NCBI GenBank assembly: GCA_963837265.1
Contig: CAWIMQ010000007.1
Location: forward strand, 124,001-188,000
DNA: 64,000 nucleotides
Origin: DATBLE01 sp963837265
Lineage (GTDB): Bacteria > Actinomycetota > Thermoleophilia > Gaiellales > Gaiellaceae
Direction: 5' to 3'
The notes below the pieces were generated by a model. The model saw only the letters and a list, made by a program, of their open reading frames with translations, made no database searches and was not told where the DNA came from. Positions 8,341 to 16,990 of the stretch are shown one piece after another; the first letter of the stretch is position 1; each line of letters begins with the position of its first letter. Position numbers and translations under genes: made by a program.

Positions 8341-8715
8341 ATGATGGGCCTCGCGAAGCGCCGCCTGACGGCCGTGCTCCTTGCGCTCGTGGCGATGGCT
8401 TCAGCAGGTTGTGGCGGCTCGAACTCCAAAGCGCCGTCGCAGCCGGAGCAGCAGCAACAGGTCTCGGGCGCGGACATATACGCCTGCCTGATGAAGAGCG
8501 ACGTTGCATCCCTCGTCACGGACGCCAGCTTCGAGCCCGACCCGATGAACGACTACAACAGCATCGTTCTGGTGATCAAGACGACCGTGGAACCAGGCCA
8601 TTACGAAGGCGAAGGCAGCGGCAGCGCCGTGCTGGGAGCAGCATCAGAGTGCGAGGGCGATCAAGGGACCGCCATTGCGATCATTGATCGTGACGGCAAC
8701 GACATGGGACAGTGA
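8341..8715 (+). CDS. Small predicted lipoprotein
   Basis: A 124-residue protein with a lipoprotein signal: basic start (GLAKRRLT), hydrophobic stretch, and lipobox ASAGC at about residue 22-26, so it should be lipid-anchored outside the membrane. The mature part is acidic, starts with a Gln-rich linker and has two further Cys (YACLM, ASECEGD) that could form a disulfide. ATGs at 8341 and 8344 are both possible. The next lipoprotein gene starts 7 bases downstream, so the two probably form an operon. I do not recognise the family. Cargo of the island; function unknown. Confidence 0.6.
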   Translation: MMGLAKRRLTAVLLALVAMASAGCGGSNSKAPSQPEQQQQVSGADIYACLMKSDVASLVTDASFEPDPMNDYNSIVLVIKTTVEPGHYEGEGSGSAVLGAASECEGDQGTAIAIIDRDGNDMGQ

Positions 8716-8721
8716 CACCGG

Positions 8722-9000
8722 GTGGCTACTGCCTCCATTACGAAGCGCGCCGTCCCTAAGCTACTTGTTCTGCCGATGGTGGCTTTCCTGGGTGCTTGTG
8801 GTGACGGAATCCATCACACAACATCGACCCCATCGACCACGGCACTCGTGAGCGATAGCTTCGGCAACATCTGCCAGCCTTCACAGCTCGTGCAAGTCGG
8901 GACGTACGACCAGTTCCGAGACCTTGATCCACTCGGCATTCCAGACGGACGTCAGGCATTGGAATGCTGGCACACGCAGATCACGCACACCCCACGGTGA
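8722..9000 (+). CDS. Small predicted lipoprotein
   Basis: A 92-residue product from GTG 8722 with a lipoprotein signal ending in lipobox LGAC near residue 26, then a Thr/Ser linker and a short domain containing two Cys (GNICQPS, LECWHT). It follows the lipoprotein gene at 8341 by 6 bases, suggesting cotranscription. No recognised family. It is followed directly by the integrase remnant on the opposite strand, so it lies at one end of the integrase module and may be cargo or truncated. Confidence 0.45.
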   Translation: MATASITKRAVPKLLVLPMVAFLGACGDGIHHTTSTPSTTALVSDSFGNICQPSQLVQVGTYDQFRDLDPLGIPDGRQALECWHTQITHTPR

Positions 9001-9080
9001 GGCAGCAAGCTACGGCCCCTCCCGCTCGCGACCAAGCGCGCGCATCGGCCTCCGCCGCGAGAGCTTCGAGCTTGGGGGAG

Positions 9081-10260
9081 TCACGCCTCCGAAGCGGCGA
9101 GGTAGGCGTCGAGCAGCCCGGCGGCCTGCTCCTCGTTGCCGGGCATCAGGTGCCCGTAGCGGTCGAGCGTGATCGTGATCGACGCGTGACCCATGTAGGT
9201 CGAGAGCGCCTTCGCGTTCACGCCGGCGGCGATCATCAGCGATGCGAACGTGTGCCGGGCCTCGTGCAGCCCGATCGGGTCGAGCCCGGCCGCCTTCCAC
9301 GCCCGCCGGGCGCGGTGCAGGATCGTCGAGTCGTGGAACGGCGTTTCGGCGTCATCGGCCGAAGACGAGGCCCGTCGCTCCTGCCTGCGCGGAGCCGGTG
9401 CGCGATCAGGTGCTCGCGGAGCGCGCTGCGCGATCGGCACCGCCCGCCGTCCGGCCCTCGACTTCGGCTCCGTGAGCACGCCTGCCCGTCGGGTCCCAGG
9501 AGCGCTCGACGCGGAGCACTCCGCCGTCGAGGTTGACGTCCTCCCACCGGAGGCCCATCAGCTCGCCGCGGCGGAGCCCGCCGAAGAGGGCGGTTGCCCA
9601 CAAGGCGCGGTCGGCGTCGTCGAGGGCTCCGAGGTCAGGCCTGCGGCCTCGGCCGGGGAGGCGATCGCGGTCCCGCCTGCCGATCGGACGCCGGAAGGTC
9701 GAGCCCGCTGGTCGGGTTGATGGCGACTTCGCCTCCTGGCCGACAGGCCCGCCGGTAGATCGCCCGGAGCGGCATGATCGTGTTGCGGATCGTGCTCGGG
9801 TCGAGCCCTGCGGCGAGCAGCCTGTCGGCGAGGTCTTGGAGGTCGATGCGAGCGGAGGTCGTTCAGCCGGTGCCGCGCCGAGGTCGTCGAGGATGCGCAG
9901 CCTCAGCGCCAGCTCGTAGCCGCGGATCGTCGAGCGGCTTGTAGGCTCCCCGGTGCGAGTCGCGGATCGTGCCCGCCTTCGCGCCCGCGAGCCACGCCTC
10001 CGCTGCCTCGCGGAGCGTCGTCGTCGAGGGCGCGCGCATCGTGCCCTCGGCGGACGCTCGTGCTCGCGTCGTGCCGCCACGCGTTCGCAGCGGCGAGAGT
10101 CGGGAAGGTCTTGCGGAGCTTCTTGCCGTCACGGACAGAGTAGACGGCTGCCTCGTAGGACGGGTGACAGCTGGCAGCGCGCCTCGGGAGAGCTTGCGGC
10201 CGGGCAGCTCCGAGCGTGGCGGACGCGAATGCCTTGAGGGTGGTTACGCTTCGCTTGCAT
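9081..10260 (-). pseudogene. Tyrosine integrase, decayed by several frameshifts
   Basis: Pieces of one phage-type integrase are spread over the minus-strand frames. An N-terminal zinc-like block starts near ATG 10260 (MQAKRNHPQGIR). The SAM-like core-binding segment (TLREAAEAWLAGAKAGTIR) follows, then the first catalytic Arg (GGLRRGELMGLRWEDV) near 9570. The C-terminal catalytic part has HEARHTFASLM and then MGHASITITLDRYGHL, giving the HxxR, His and Tyr, and ends LDAYLAASEA at 9081. At least three frame changes separate these blocks, so no active enzyme can be made as read. It would have catalysed integration and excision of the island. The HTH gene at 10421 lies upstream on the same strand, the usual xis-int order. 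Confidence 0.85.
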
Positions 10261-10348
10261 CAGGACGTACCTCCTGGTGCCGGGGCGGGGGCCTTGCAGG
10301 GCTGCCCGCCCATTGAATGTGACGAGTCCGACTCTACTTCCGATCCGA

Positions 10349-10369
10349 CTGGCGCGCAAGTGGCGCGCA
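10349..10369 (-). repeat. Paired TGCGCGCCA motif, copy d
   Basis: On the minus strand it reads TGCGCGCCA, CT, TGCGCGCCA: the same motif as the other copies with one change and opposite orientation. It lies between the excisionase-like gene and the integrase remnant, consistent with a regulatory or arm-type site. Confidence 0.5.
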
Positions 10370-10420
10370 CCCGCTCGTTTGCAGGCACTTTCGGCCGCGC
10401 GGCGGTTGCCCTAACCGCCA

Positions 10421-10678
10421 TCATCGCTCTCCCGCGAGCGTGAGCGCGGCCTCCCGCTCGACCCAGCGTTCGAGCTCGCGCACCGGTACGAGCACAAGCC
10501 GTCCGCGGCGGATGAGCCGCAGCTCGGGCTTCACATGCTCGTCGAAGGCGTCCCGCGACATGCCGAGCGCGGCCGCGGCCTCTTCGATGCGGACTGCAAT
10601 CCGCGGCACCGCTGCGGTGGGTCGACGAACCGACAAACCGCCGTCATCGAGGGTGGTCGGGGGTACTGCCGCCTTCAC
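10421..10678 (-). CDS. Excisionase-like helix-turn-helix protein
   Basis: An 85-residue small DNA-binding protein. Residues ~25-80 hold a MerR/excisionase-type winged HTH: RIEEAAAALGMSRDAFDEHV followed by RRGRLVLVPVRELERWVEREA, the pattern of helix_turn_helix_17-like domains. Such proteins control directionality of tyrosine integrases or silence the element. It lies directly upstream of the integrase remnant on the same strand. GTG 10678 is the upstream start; the domain would also be complete from a later start. It appears intact although its integrase is broken. Confidence 0.7.
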   Translation of the reverse strand: MKAAVPPTTLDDGGLSVRRPTAAVPRIAVRIEEAAAALGMSRDAFDEHVKPELRLIRRGRLVLVPVRELERWVEREAALTLAGER

Positions 10679-10703
10679 GTCCGTCTAGCCCCGGACGCGC
10701 GGC

Positions 10704-10931
10704 TCAAACCGGGTCCCCCTGCCGGGCGAGAGCATGGTCGAGCGCGAGGGCGGCGTCGAGCTTCGACACTCTCGGCCCGGGCTCGTCCCGAACCGCGAGC
10801 AACCCTGCGTGCGCGAGCTTGAGCAGCTGCCGGCCGGTGGGCGGCCCGCCCGGGTCTTTCAGCAGCCGCGGGCCGGTCGGGGTGTCGAATGTCGAGCCGC
10901 CGAGCTCGGGGTCGTAGCGGAGACGGGTCAC
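10704..10931 (-). CDS. Small island protein of unknown function
   Basis: A 75-residue ORF beginning MTRLRYDPELGG. Its start overlaps the stop of the upstream truncated gene by 4 bases (ATGA), which argues that it is translated. It is rich in Leu, Ala and Asp and has no recognised motif. It lies upstream of the excisionase-like gene in the same direction, so it may belong to the element's regulatory operon. Confidence 0.45.
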   Translation of the reverse strand: MTRLRYDPELGGSTFDTPTGPRLLKDPGGPPTGRQLLKLAHAGLLAVRDEPGPRVSKLDAALALDHALARQGDPV

Positions 10932-11283
10932 GGCGCCCTCTCGGATTCGTCCTCGGCGTGCTCGTCCGCCCAGGCGTCGAACTCGTCCCAGGCGGCCTCG
11001 GGGATTTCCGGCTCGGTCCGCAACTGCCAGACGGTCGCGAGCGCGCTCCGGCCGACTGCCTTCGCCGCATCGCCCGTCCTCGACTCGAACACGTCCGGGT
11101 GCTCGGCAAGCGCCCGCTTCACCACGTCCACATTCGCCCCGATCCCGGCCGGCCGCGGCGCGGCGATCTCCTCTGCCGTCGCCGCCGCTGATCGGCGAGC
11201 AGGGCGGTCGTCTCGGCCAAGTTCGTGTTCCTCGTCCGCCTCCTCGCCGAGATAGGTGAACGCCTCCGTCTCGGGGTGAAGAG
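10928..11283 (-). pseudogene. Truncated island protein, N-terminus lost at poly-C/IS border
   Basis: The frame from about 11283 to 10928 encodes ~118 residues, including IGANVDVVKRALAEHPDVFE and AVGRSALATVWQL, which looks like a helical regulatory or replication accessory protein of mobile elements, and an acidic C-terminus (ADEHAEDESERAP). Upstream the frame runs into the 39-base poly-C (poly-Gly) tract and the end of IS1634 copy A, so the true start is missing. Its stop overlaps the start of the 75-residue gene at 10931. Family not recognised. Confidence 0.45.
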
Positions 11284-11325
<42 letters not shown>

Positions 11326-13295
11326 CCCCGAGTTCCGCACGACGTAGGCGGATTCGGGCGTTTCGGGCGGCCGGTTTTGGCTTGGTTGAGCGGTTTCGGC
11401 TTCGTCGCGCTCGGAATCGTGTAGGCACACCGTTTTTGGGATTTCCGGCGTATCTGTCCGGTGGGATGTCATTGTGTAGGCACGTGTATCTGCGGTCGAC
11501 GGTGAAGCGGACGAAGCGGGGCGAGTCGGTGCGCTATCTGCAGCTGGCGCACAACGAGCGCAACGAGCGCGGCGTGCCGGTGGCGCGGGTGATCCACAAC
11601 TTCGGCCGCGAGGACCGGCTCGACCGGGAGGCGCTGCAGCGGCTGGTGCGCTCGATCCAGCGCTTCCTCGGCAGCGAGGAGACGCTGCGCGCCCGGACGC
11701 CGGAGGGCTTCCGCTTCATGGCGGCGCCGGAGGCGGGCGGCCCGCACGTGCTCGACGCGTTCTGGTCGCAGCTGGGGATCGGCAAGGCGATCGCGCGCGT
11801 CGCCGGGCGGGCCGCGGCCGCTCGGGGGTGGAGCGGGCGATCTTCGCGATGGTCTGCCAGCGCTGCCTGGAGCCGGCCTCGAAGCTGGAGGCGACCCGCT
11901 GGCTGGGCCGCGACGTCGTCATCGACGGGATCGCGGCGGTCTCCGACGACGAGCTGTATCGGGCGATGGACTTCCTGCTCGCCTGCTCGGAGCGGGTGCA
12001 GGAGTCGGTCTTCTTCTCGCTCGCCAACCTGCTCAACCTCGAGGTGGACGTGATCTTCTTCGACACCACGATCGACCTACTTCGAGGTCGACGTCGACGA
12101 CGAGGCGATCGAGCGGACGAGCCGACCGAGGAGCCGCTGAGGAGGGGCCGTTGCGGCGGCTGGGGCACTCGAAGGATCACCGGCCCGACCTGCCGCAGGT
12201 GGTGATCGGGCTCGCCGTCACCCGCGAGGGGATCCCGGTGCGGGTCTGGGTGTGGCCGGGCAACGCGAACGACCAGACGCTGGTCGAGCAGGTGAAGGCG
12301 CGACCTGGCCGGCTGGCGGCTGGGGCGGGCGATCTACGTCGTCGACTCCGGCTTCTCCGGCCGCGACAACCTGCGCCAGCTGCGCTCGGGCGGCGGCCAC
12401 TACATCGCCGGCGTCAAGCTGCGCTCGGGGATGCCGGAGACCGAGCAGGCGCTCTCCCGCCAGGGCCGCTACCGCACCGTCAAGCGACAACCTGCGCGTC
12501 AAGGAGGTCCGGGTCGGCGACGGCGACGCCGCCGTCCGCTACGTCGTCTGCCACAACCCGGCCGAGGCCGAGCGCGACCGCGCCCGGCGCGAGCAGCGGC
12601 TCGAGCGGATCGAGGCCGAGCTCGCCCGCCTCGCCGAGCAGCGCAAGCGCGCCAGGACGAAGGCCGAGCGGGAGGCGCACCTGCGCGGCGAGTGCGCGCT
12701 GCGCGACCACCCGACCCTGTCCCGCTACCTGCGCCAGAGCAAGGGCGGCCGGCTCGCCCTCGACCGCGCGAAGATCGCGGCCGAGGAGCGGCTCGACGGC
12801 AAGTACCTGCTCACCACCAGCGACCCCTCGCTGTCGGCCGAGGACGTCGCGCTCGGCTACAAGCAGCTCCAGGAGGCCGAGCGCTCCTTCCGCGACCTCA
12901 AGGGCACGCTGCTGCTGCGGCCCGTCTTCCACCGCAAAGACGACCGCATCCGCGCCCACGTGCTGATCTGCTTCCTCGCCCTCGTGCTCGTCCGGCTCGC
13001 CGAGACGCGCACCGGCGAGACCTGGCGCACGATCCGCGCCGAGCTCGGCCAGATCCGGCAAGGCCACTTCCAATCCGCAGACGGCGACTTCACCCAGACC
13101 AGCGAGCTCACCCGCCGCCAGCGCGACCTCCACGCCGCGCTCGGCGTCCCCGAGCCGCCCCGCTTCGGCCGCATCAGCCCCGCCGCCAGCCCAGCCGGCG
13201 TAGGCACACGCCGTCAACGGCCCAGAACGCCCGCAATCCCGCTGCTCATGCGGGATCGCGCGCCTCAAGCGTGCCTACGTCGTGCGGAACTCGGG
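11326..13295 (+). mobile_element. IS1634-family element, copy A (decayed)
   Basis: The left end carries CCCCGAGTTCCGCACGA and the right end TCGTGCGGAACTCGGG, an imperfect terminal inverted repeat shared with copy B (14941-16914). The subterminal sequence is also shared with copy B at both ends. The transposase inside is broken. No clear target duplication: the left flank is the poly-C tract with TAA and the right flank is CGAACG. It lies opposite to copy B, so the pair brackets about 1.6 kb. Confidence 0.85.
11484..13204 (+). pseudogene. IS1634-family transposase, multiple frameshifts
   Basis: Pieces matching the intact 573-residue transposase of copy B occur in successive frames: the N-terminus (VYLRSTVKRTKRGES), then ERAIFAMVCQRCLEPASKLE, then the DDE-fold core (GHSKDHRPDLPQVVIGLAV), and the C-terminal half with the catalytic Glu region (EAERSFRDLKGTLLLRP). 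Frame changes fall near 11815, 12065-12130, 12300 and 12485. Protein identity in the aligned pieces is very high, so decay is fairly recent, or the changes are local sequencing errors. It cannot encode an active transposase as read. Confidence 0.88.
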
Positions 13296-13974
13296 CGAAC
13301 GCGTCTTCAACGACGGCACGGTCTGGCGGCTCGATCCGTGCGGCGGCGCGCTGTCCCGGCATCACCGTGGGCTAGTGCTCCTGCGGGCGTGTTCGCCCGA
13401 GTCGGTTCCGCCTGGCCAGAACGCGGTTGATTCGATTGACGGCTGGATCGTCGAGAGCCGTGAACAAAGCTTCGTCCAGCTTCGCGACAATCTCCGGGTC
13501 AGGCTCGCCGAGACGCTCGCCTTCGAGGCTCAGCTATGGCGTTGTGCGGCCGACCGGGGAGGTCTGTCTGCGCGCATCCCATACGCGTTCCTGCACGAAG
13601 CCTTGTCCTGGTTCTGGCATCCGGACGTTCACCGTCACGATCTCAGAGCGCCGGCCGTCTGTCTCCGCTGCGGCGAGGTGTTTCAGCCCTTGCGGCGGGT
13701 CGGCAACCCTCCGCGGTGCGCTCACTGTCCTGGCAAGGCGATGCAGGATTGGCCGCCCCACGCAATCGCGGCCGCGGGCCGCGGCGAGTGGCGGCTTCGC
13801 TGCCTCACCGAAGGCTGCGCGGAGGTCTTCACAGGAAGCGCCCAGGCGAAGCGCTGTCCGGCGTGTGATTCGTCCAGAGTCACACAGCGGAAGCGGAAGC
13901 AACTCGTAAGCGTGGAGGCTCGAATCGAAGCGGATAAGCAACGAGCTCGGGAGTTCCGGATGGGAACCCGCTAG
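13282..13974 (+). CDS. Zinc-ribbon protein of unknown function, start altered by IS
   Basis: A 230-residue frame whose first residues (MRNSGE) come from the end of IS1634 copy A; a more natural in-frame GTG is at 13375. The middle is helical (FVQLRDNLRVRLAETLAFEAQLW). The C-terminal part has three Cys pairs, CLRCGEVF, CAHC and CPAC, plus CLTEGC, the layout of one or two zinc ribbons, and ends in a basic tail. I do not recognise the family. The insertion of copy A probably removed the original promoter and start. It runs toward the DUF5681-like gene, 34 bases away. Confidence 0.5.
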   Translation: MRNSGERVFNDGTVWRLDPCGGALSRHHRGLVLLRACSPESVPPGQNAVDSIDGWIVESREQSFVQLRDNLRVRLAETLAFEAQLWRCAADRGGLSARIPYAFLHEALSWFWHPDVHRHDLRAPAVCLRCGEVFQPLRRVGNPPRCAHCPGKAMQDWPPHAIAAAGRGEWRLRCLTEGCAEVFTGSAQAKRCPACDSSRVTQRKRKQLVSVEARIEADKQRAREFRMGTR

Positions 13975-14008
13975 CGACTGACCACCGCTCACGGCACACT
14001 TGTGGGCT

Positions 14009-14416
14009 GTGACTTCCCTCGCTCAGAACAGCGACGGAACAGCGGCGCCCGTCGTCGGCCGGCCCTTCGCGCCAGGCGTGAGCGGCAACCCCGGCGGCAG
14101 GCCGAGAGGACTCGCTCGCTACGTGCGCGAGCTCGTCGGCGACGACGGCCGGCGGATCGCGGACTTCATGCTCTCGGTGCTCGACGACGAGACGGAGCGA
14201 ACCGAGACTCGCATGCAGGCAGCGATGTGGCTCGCGGACCGTGGTTTCGGCAAGACGCCGACGGCGATGGACGAAGGCGCAACCGAGCCGGTGCAGATCA
14301 TCGTCGAGAGTGCGTTCGGAGGTGCCGGAGCGGGCAGCCGAGGAACTCAGCAGCGAGGTTCTGCGCCTCGGGGCGCCCCCCCGGATTTGAACCGAAGACC
14401 TCTACTAGTTGGTTGA
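14009..14416 (+). CDS. DUF5681-like mobile-element protein
   Basis: A 135-residue protein from GTG 14009. It has the DUF5681 signature near the N-terminus (GRPFAPGVSGNPGGRPRGLARYV), a domain typical of small proteins of phages and integrated elements, often near terminase genes. A helical stretch follows (TRMQAAMWLADRGFGKTPTA). The last residues (GAPPDLNRRPLL) are not protein-like: they are the reverse complement of a tRNA T arm, so the reading frame has run into the tRNA fragment at 14370-14408. The original C-terminus has probably been replaced. Confidence 0.65.
   Translation: MTSLAQNSDGTAAPVVGRPFAPGVSGNPGGRPRGLARYVRELVGDDGRRIADFMLSVLDDETERTETRMQAAMWLADRGFGKTPTAMDEGATEPVQIIVESAFGGAGAGSRGTQQRGSAPRGAPPDLNRRPLLVG
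14370..14408 (-). pseudogene. 3' fragment of a tRNA gene
   Basis: On the minus strand AGGTC-TTCGG-TTCAAAT-CCGGG matches a variable loop and T arm, followed by a GC-rich acceptor 3' strand GGGGCGC and CCCG. The same T-arm sequence (TTCGGTTCAAATCC) is common in several bacterial tRNAs, for example tRNA-Lys. Upstream sequence does not form an anticodon stem-loop or D arm, so only the 3' third is present. It ends two protein reading frames from either side, as expected for an att remnant. Confidence 0.6.
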
Positions 14417-14940
14417 TCGGGGAACTGCTGCCCGCCTATGCGATGAGCCTCGGGATGGCCTTCCTGCAAGCCGACGATCAGGGCAGCGGCCCGAACCGGG
14501 TCACCGACCTCGAAGGGCACCTCGGTGGTTGGCACACGAAGCCAATCCCACCCTCTCGCGATAGGGGGCAACCACCGCGCGGGTGAATCCCCGCACCGGT
14601 GAGTCTCTGTGTGGCCGTCCTGCTCTACCCGGCCGAAGAAGCCACTCTCGGTGAGACACGTAAACCATCGTCGCAACCACGTTTCGCGGTACGAGGAAGA
14701 ACTCGGGACGCTCACCGAGATCACCAAGCCCGACCAGTGCATACCACTCGTTTGTGCTTCTCGTTGTTGCCTCGTCTTTCGTGGTGAGACGGAATCCACT
14801 GCCAAGCGATGCCGTCTTCGTCTGCAGAGTGATCACCCACCCGGTATCGGCGTCCTGCGCGAGAACATCCGCGCCGGGGGCGTTCTTGATCGTCACGGTC
14901 GCCAGCCATCCGCGGCGCGAGAGCTCAGCGGCGACGTAGT

Positions 14941-16914
14941 ACCCGAGTTCCGCACGAGGTAGGCACGCTTGAGGCGCGCGATCCCGCATGAGCAGCGGGA
15001 TTGAGGGCGTTCTGAGCCGTTGAGGGCGTGTGCCTACGCCGGCTGGGGCGTGGCGGCGGGGGTGATGCGGCCGAAGGGTGGCGGCTCGGGGACGGCGAGC
15101 GCGGCGTGGAGGCCGTGCTGGCGGCGGGTGAGCTCGCTGGTCTGGGTGAAGTCGCCGTCTGCCGATTGGAAGTGGCCTTGCCGGATCTGGCCGAGCTCGG
15201 CGCGGATCGTGCGCCAGGTCTCGCCGGTGCGCGTCTCGGCGAGGCGCACGAGCACGAGCGCGAGGAAGCAGATCAGCACGTGCGCGCGGATGCGGTCGTC
15301 TTTGCGGTGGAAGACGGGCCGGAGCAGCAGCGTCCCTTTCAGGTCGCGGAAGGAGCGCTCGGCCTCTTGGAGCTGCTTGTAGCCGAGCGCGACGTCCTCG
15401 GCCGAGAGCGCGGGATCGGACGTGGTGAGCAGGTACTTGCCGTCGAGCCGTTGCTCGGCCGCGATCTTGTTGCGGTCGAGCAGGAGCCGGCCGCCCTTGC
15501 TCTGGCGCAGGTAGCGCGACAGGGTGGGATGGTCGCGGAGCGCGCACTCGCCGCGCAGGTGCTGCTCCCGCTCGGCCTTCGTCCTGGCGCGCTGGCGCTG
15601 CGTCTCGAGCCGGGCGAGCTCGACCTCGATCCGGGCGAGCCGCCGCTCGCGCAGGGCGCGGTCGCGCTCGGCCTCGGCCGGGTTGTGGCAGACGACGTAG
15701 CGGACGGCGGCCTCGCCCTCGCCGACGCGGACCTCCTTGACGCGCAGGTTGTCCTTGACCTGCCGGTAGCGGCCCTGACGGGAGAGCGCCTGTTCGGTCT
15801 CGGGCATGCCGGAGCGGAGCTTGACGCCGGCGATGTAGTGGCCGCCGCCCGCGCGCAGCCGGCGCAGGTTGTCGCGGCCGGAGAAGCCGGAGTCGAGTAC
15901 GTAGATCGCCCGCCCCAGCCGCCAGCCGGCCAGATCCTGTTTCACCTGCTCGACCAGCGTCTGGTCTGAGGCGTTGCCCGGCCACACCCACACCCTGACC
16001 GGGATCCCCTCTCGCGTGACGGCCAGCCCGATCACCACCTGCGGCAGGTCGGGGCGGTGATCCTTCGAGTGCCCCTGACGCCGCAGCGACCCCTGCTCAG
16101 CGGACTCCTCGGACGGCTCGTCCTCCTCGTTGCTTTCGTCGTCGACGTCGACCTCGAAGTACGTGCTCGTGGTGTCGAAGAAGATCACGTCGACCTCGAG
16201 GTTGAGCAGGTTGGCGAGCGAGAAGAAGACCGACTCCTGCACCCGCTCCGAGCAGGCGAGCAGGAAGTCCATCGCCCGATACAGCTCGTCGTCGGAGACG
16301 GCCGCGATCCCGTCGAGGACGACGTCGCGACCCAGCCAGCGGGTCGCCTCCAGCTTCGAGGCCGGCTCCAGGCAACGCTGGCAGACCATGGTGAAGATCG
16401 CCCGCTCCACCCCCGAGCGGCCGCGGCCTGCGCCGACGACCCGACTGATCGCCTTGCCGATCCCCAGCTGCGACCACAGCTCGTCGAGCACGTGCGGCCC
16501 GCCCGCCTCCGGCGCGCCCAGGAACCGGAAGCCGTCCGGCGCCTGGGCGCGCAGCGTCTCCTCGCTGCCGAGGAAGCGCTGGATCGAGCCCACCAACCGC
16601 TGCAGCGCCTCCCGGTCGAGCCGGTCCTCGCGGCCGAAGTTGTGGATCACCCGCGCCACCGGCACGCCGCGCTCGTTGCGCTCGTTGTGCGCCAGCTGCA
16701 GGTAGCGCACCGACTCGCCCCGCTTCGTCCGCTTCACCGTCGCGCGCAGATACATGATGCCTACACGATGACAGTCCCACCGGACAAAGGCGCGGTAAGA
16801 CCCAAAAATGGTGTGCCTACAGGATCCGAGGCGCGACGAAGCCGAAACCGCTCAACCAAGCCAAAACCGGCCGCCCAAACGCCCGAACCCGCCTACGTCG
16901 TGCGGAACTCGGGT
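14941..16914 (-). mobile_element. IS1634-family element, copy B (intact)
   Basis: 1974 bp with ends ACCCGAGTTCCGCACGA and its complement (one mismatch), flanked by the 4-bp duplication TAGT (14937-14940 and 16915-16918). It encodes a full-length transposase at 15034-16755 and interrupts the DUF4365-like gene; precise removal restores that frame. Same family as copy A, opposite orientation. Confidence 0.92.
15034..16755 (-). CDS. IS1634-family transposase
   Basis: A 573-residue DDE transposase that would cut and paste copy B. It begins YLRATVKRTKRGES with an HTH-rich N-terminal region, has the core DRG-like region around VIFFDTTSTYFEV and IYVLDSGFSGRDNL (Asp residues), a long helical insertion with many Arg/Glu, and the conserved Glu block EAERSFRDLKGTLLLRPVFH typical of IS4/IS1634 enzymes. 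It ends ITPAATPQPA near the left IS end. No frameshift is seen, so this copy could supply transposase to copy A. Confidence 0.92.
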   Translation of the reverse strand: MYLRATVKRTKRGESVRYLQLAHNERNERGVPVARVIHNFGREDRLDREALQRLVGSIQRFLGSEETLRAQAPDGFRFLGAPEAGGPHVLDELWSQLGIGKAISRVVGAGRGRSGVERAIFTMVCQRCLEPASKLEATRWLGRDVVLDGIAAVSDDELYRAMDFLLACSERVQESVFFSLANLLNLEVDVIFFDTTSTYFEVDVDDESNEEDEPSEESAEQGSLRRQGHSKDHRPDLPQVVIGLAVTREGIPVRVWVWPGNASDQTLVEQVKQDLAGWRLGRAIYVLDSGFSGRDNLRRLRAGGGHYIAGVKLRSGMPETEQALSRQGRYRQVKDNLRVKEVRVGEGEAAVRYVVCHNPAEAERDRALRERRLARIEVELARLETQRQRARTKAEREQHLRGECALRDHPTLSRYLRQSKGGRLLLDRNKIAAEQRLDGKYLLTTSDPALSAEDVALGYKQLQEAERSFRDLKGTLLLRPVFHRKDDRIRAHVLICFLALVLVRLAETRTGETWRTIRAELGQIRQGHFQSADGDFTQTSELTRRQHGLHAALAVPEPPPFGRITPAATPQPA

Positions 16915-16990
16915 TAGTACTCGCCCGCTGCTCCCGTCAACCCTCTGAGTGAACGAGGAGAACTCGTCCCGAGGTGGTCCCGCACTTCGG

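Larger units (their letters stand above)
14347..16940 (-). pseudogene. DUF4365-like (nuclease-fold-like) gene split by IS1634 copy B
   Basis: Upstream of the IS, TTG 16940 begins LTGAAGEY. Beyond the IS, at 14940, the frame continues YVAAELSRRGWLATVTIKN. Removing the IS and one TAGT copy restores GEYYVAAELSRRG exactly. The protein has a GxDVLAQ then QTKTAS pattern, the D...QxK core of PD-(D/E)XK-like proteins grouped near DUF4365, and ends near WLRVPTTEVPFEV after a further frameshift at about 14570. The 3' end runs into the tRNA fragment (14370-14408). It sits upstream of and in the same direction as the tRNA fragment. Function of intact relatives is unproven; a nuclease of an island is a reasonable guess. 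Confidence 0.7.
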
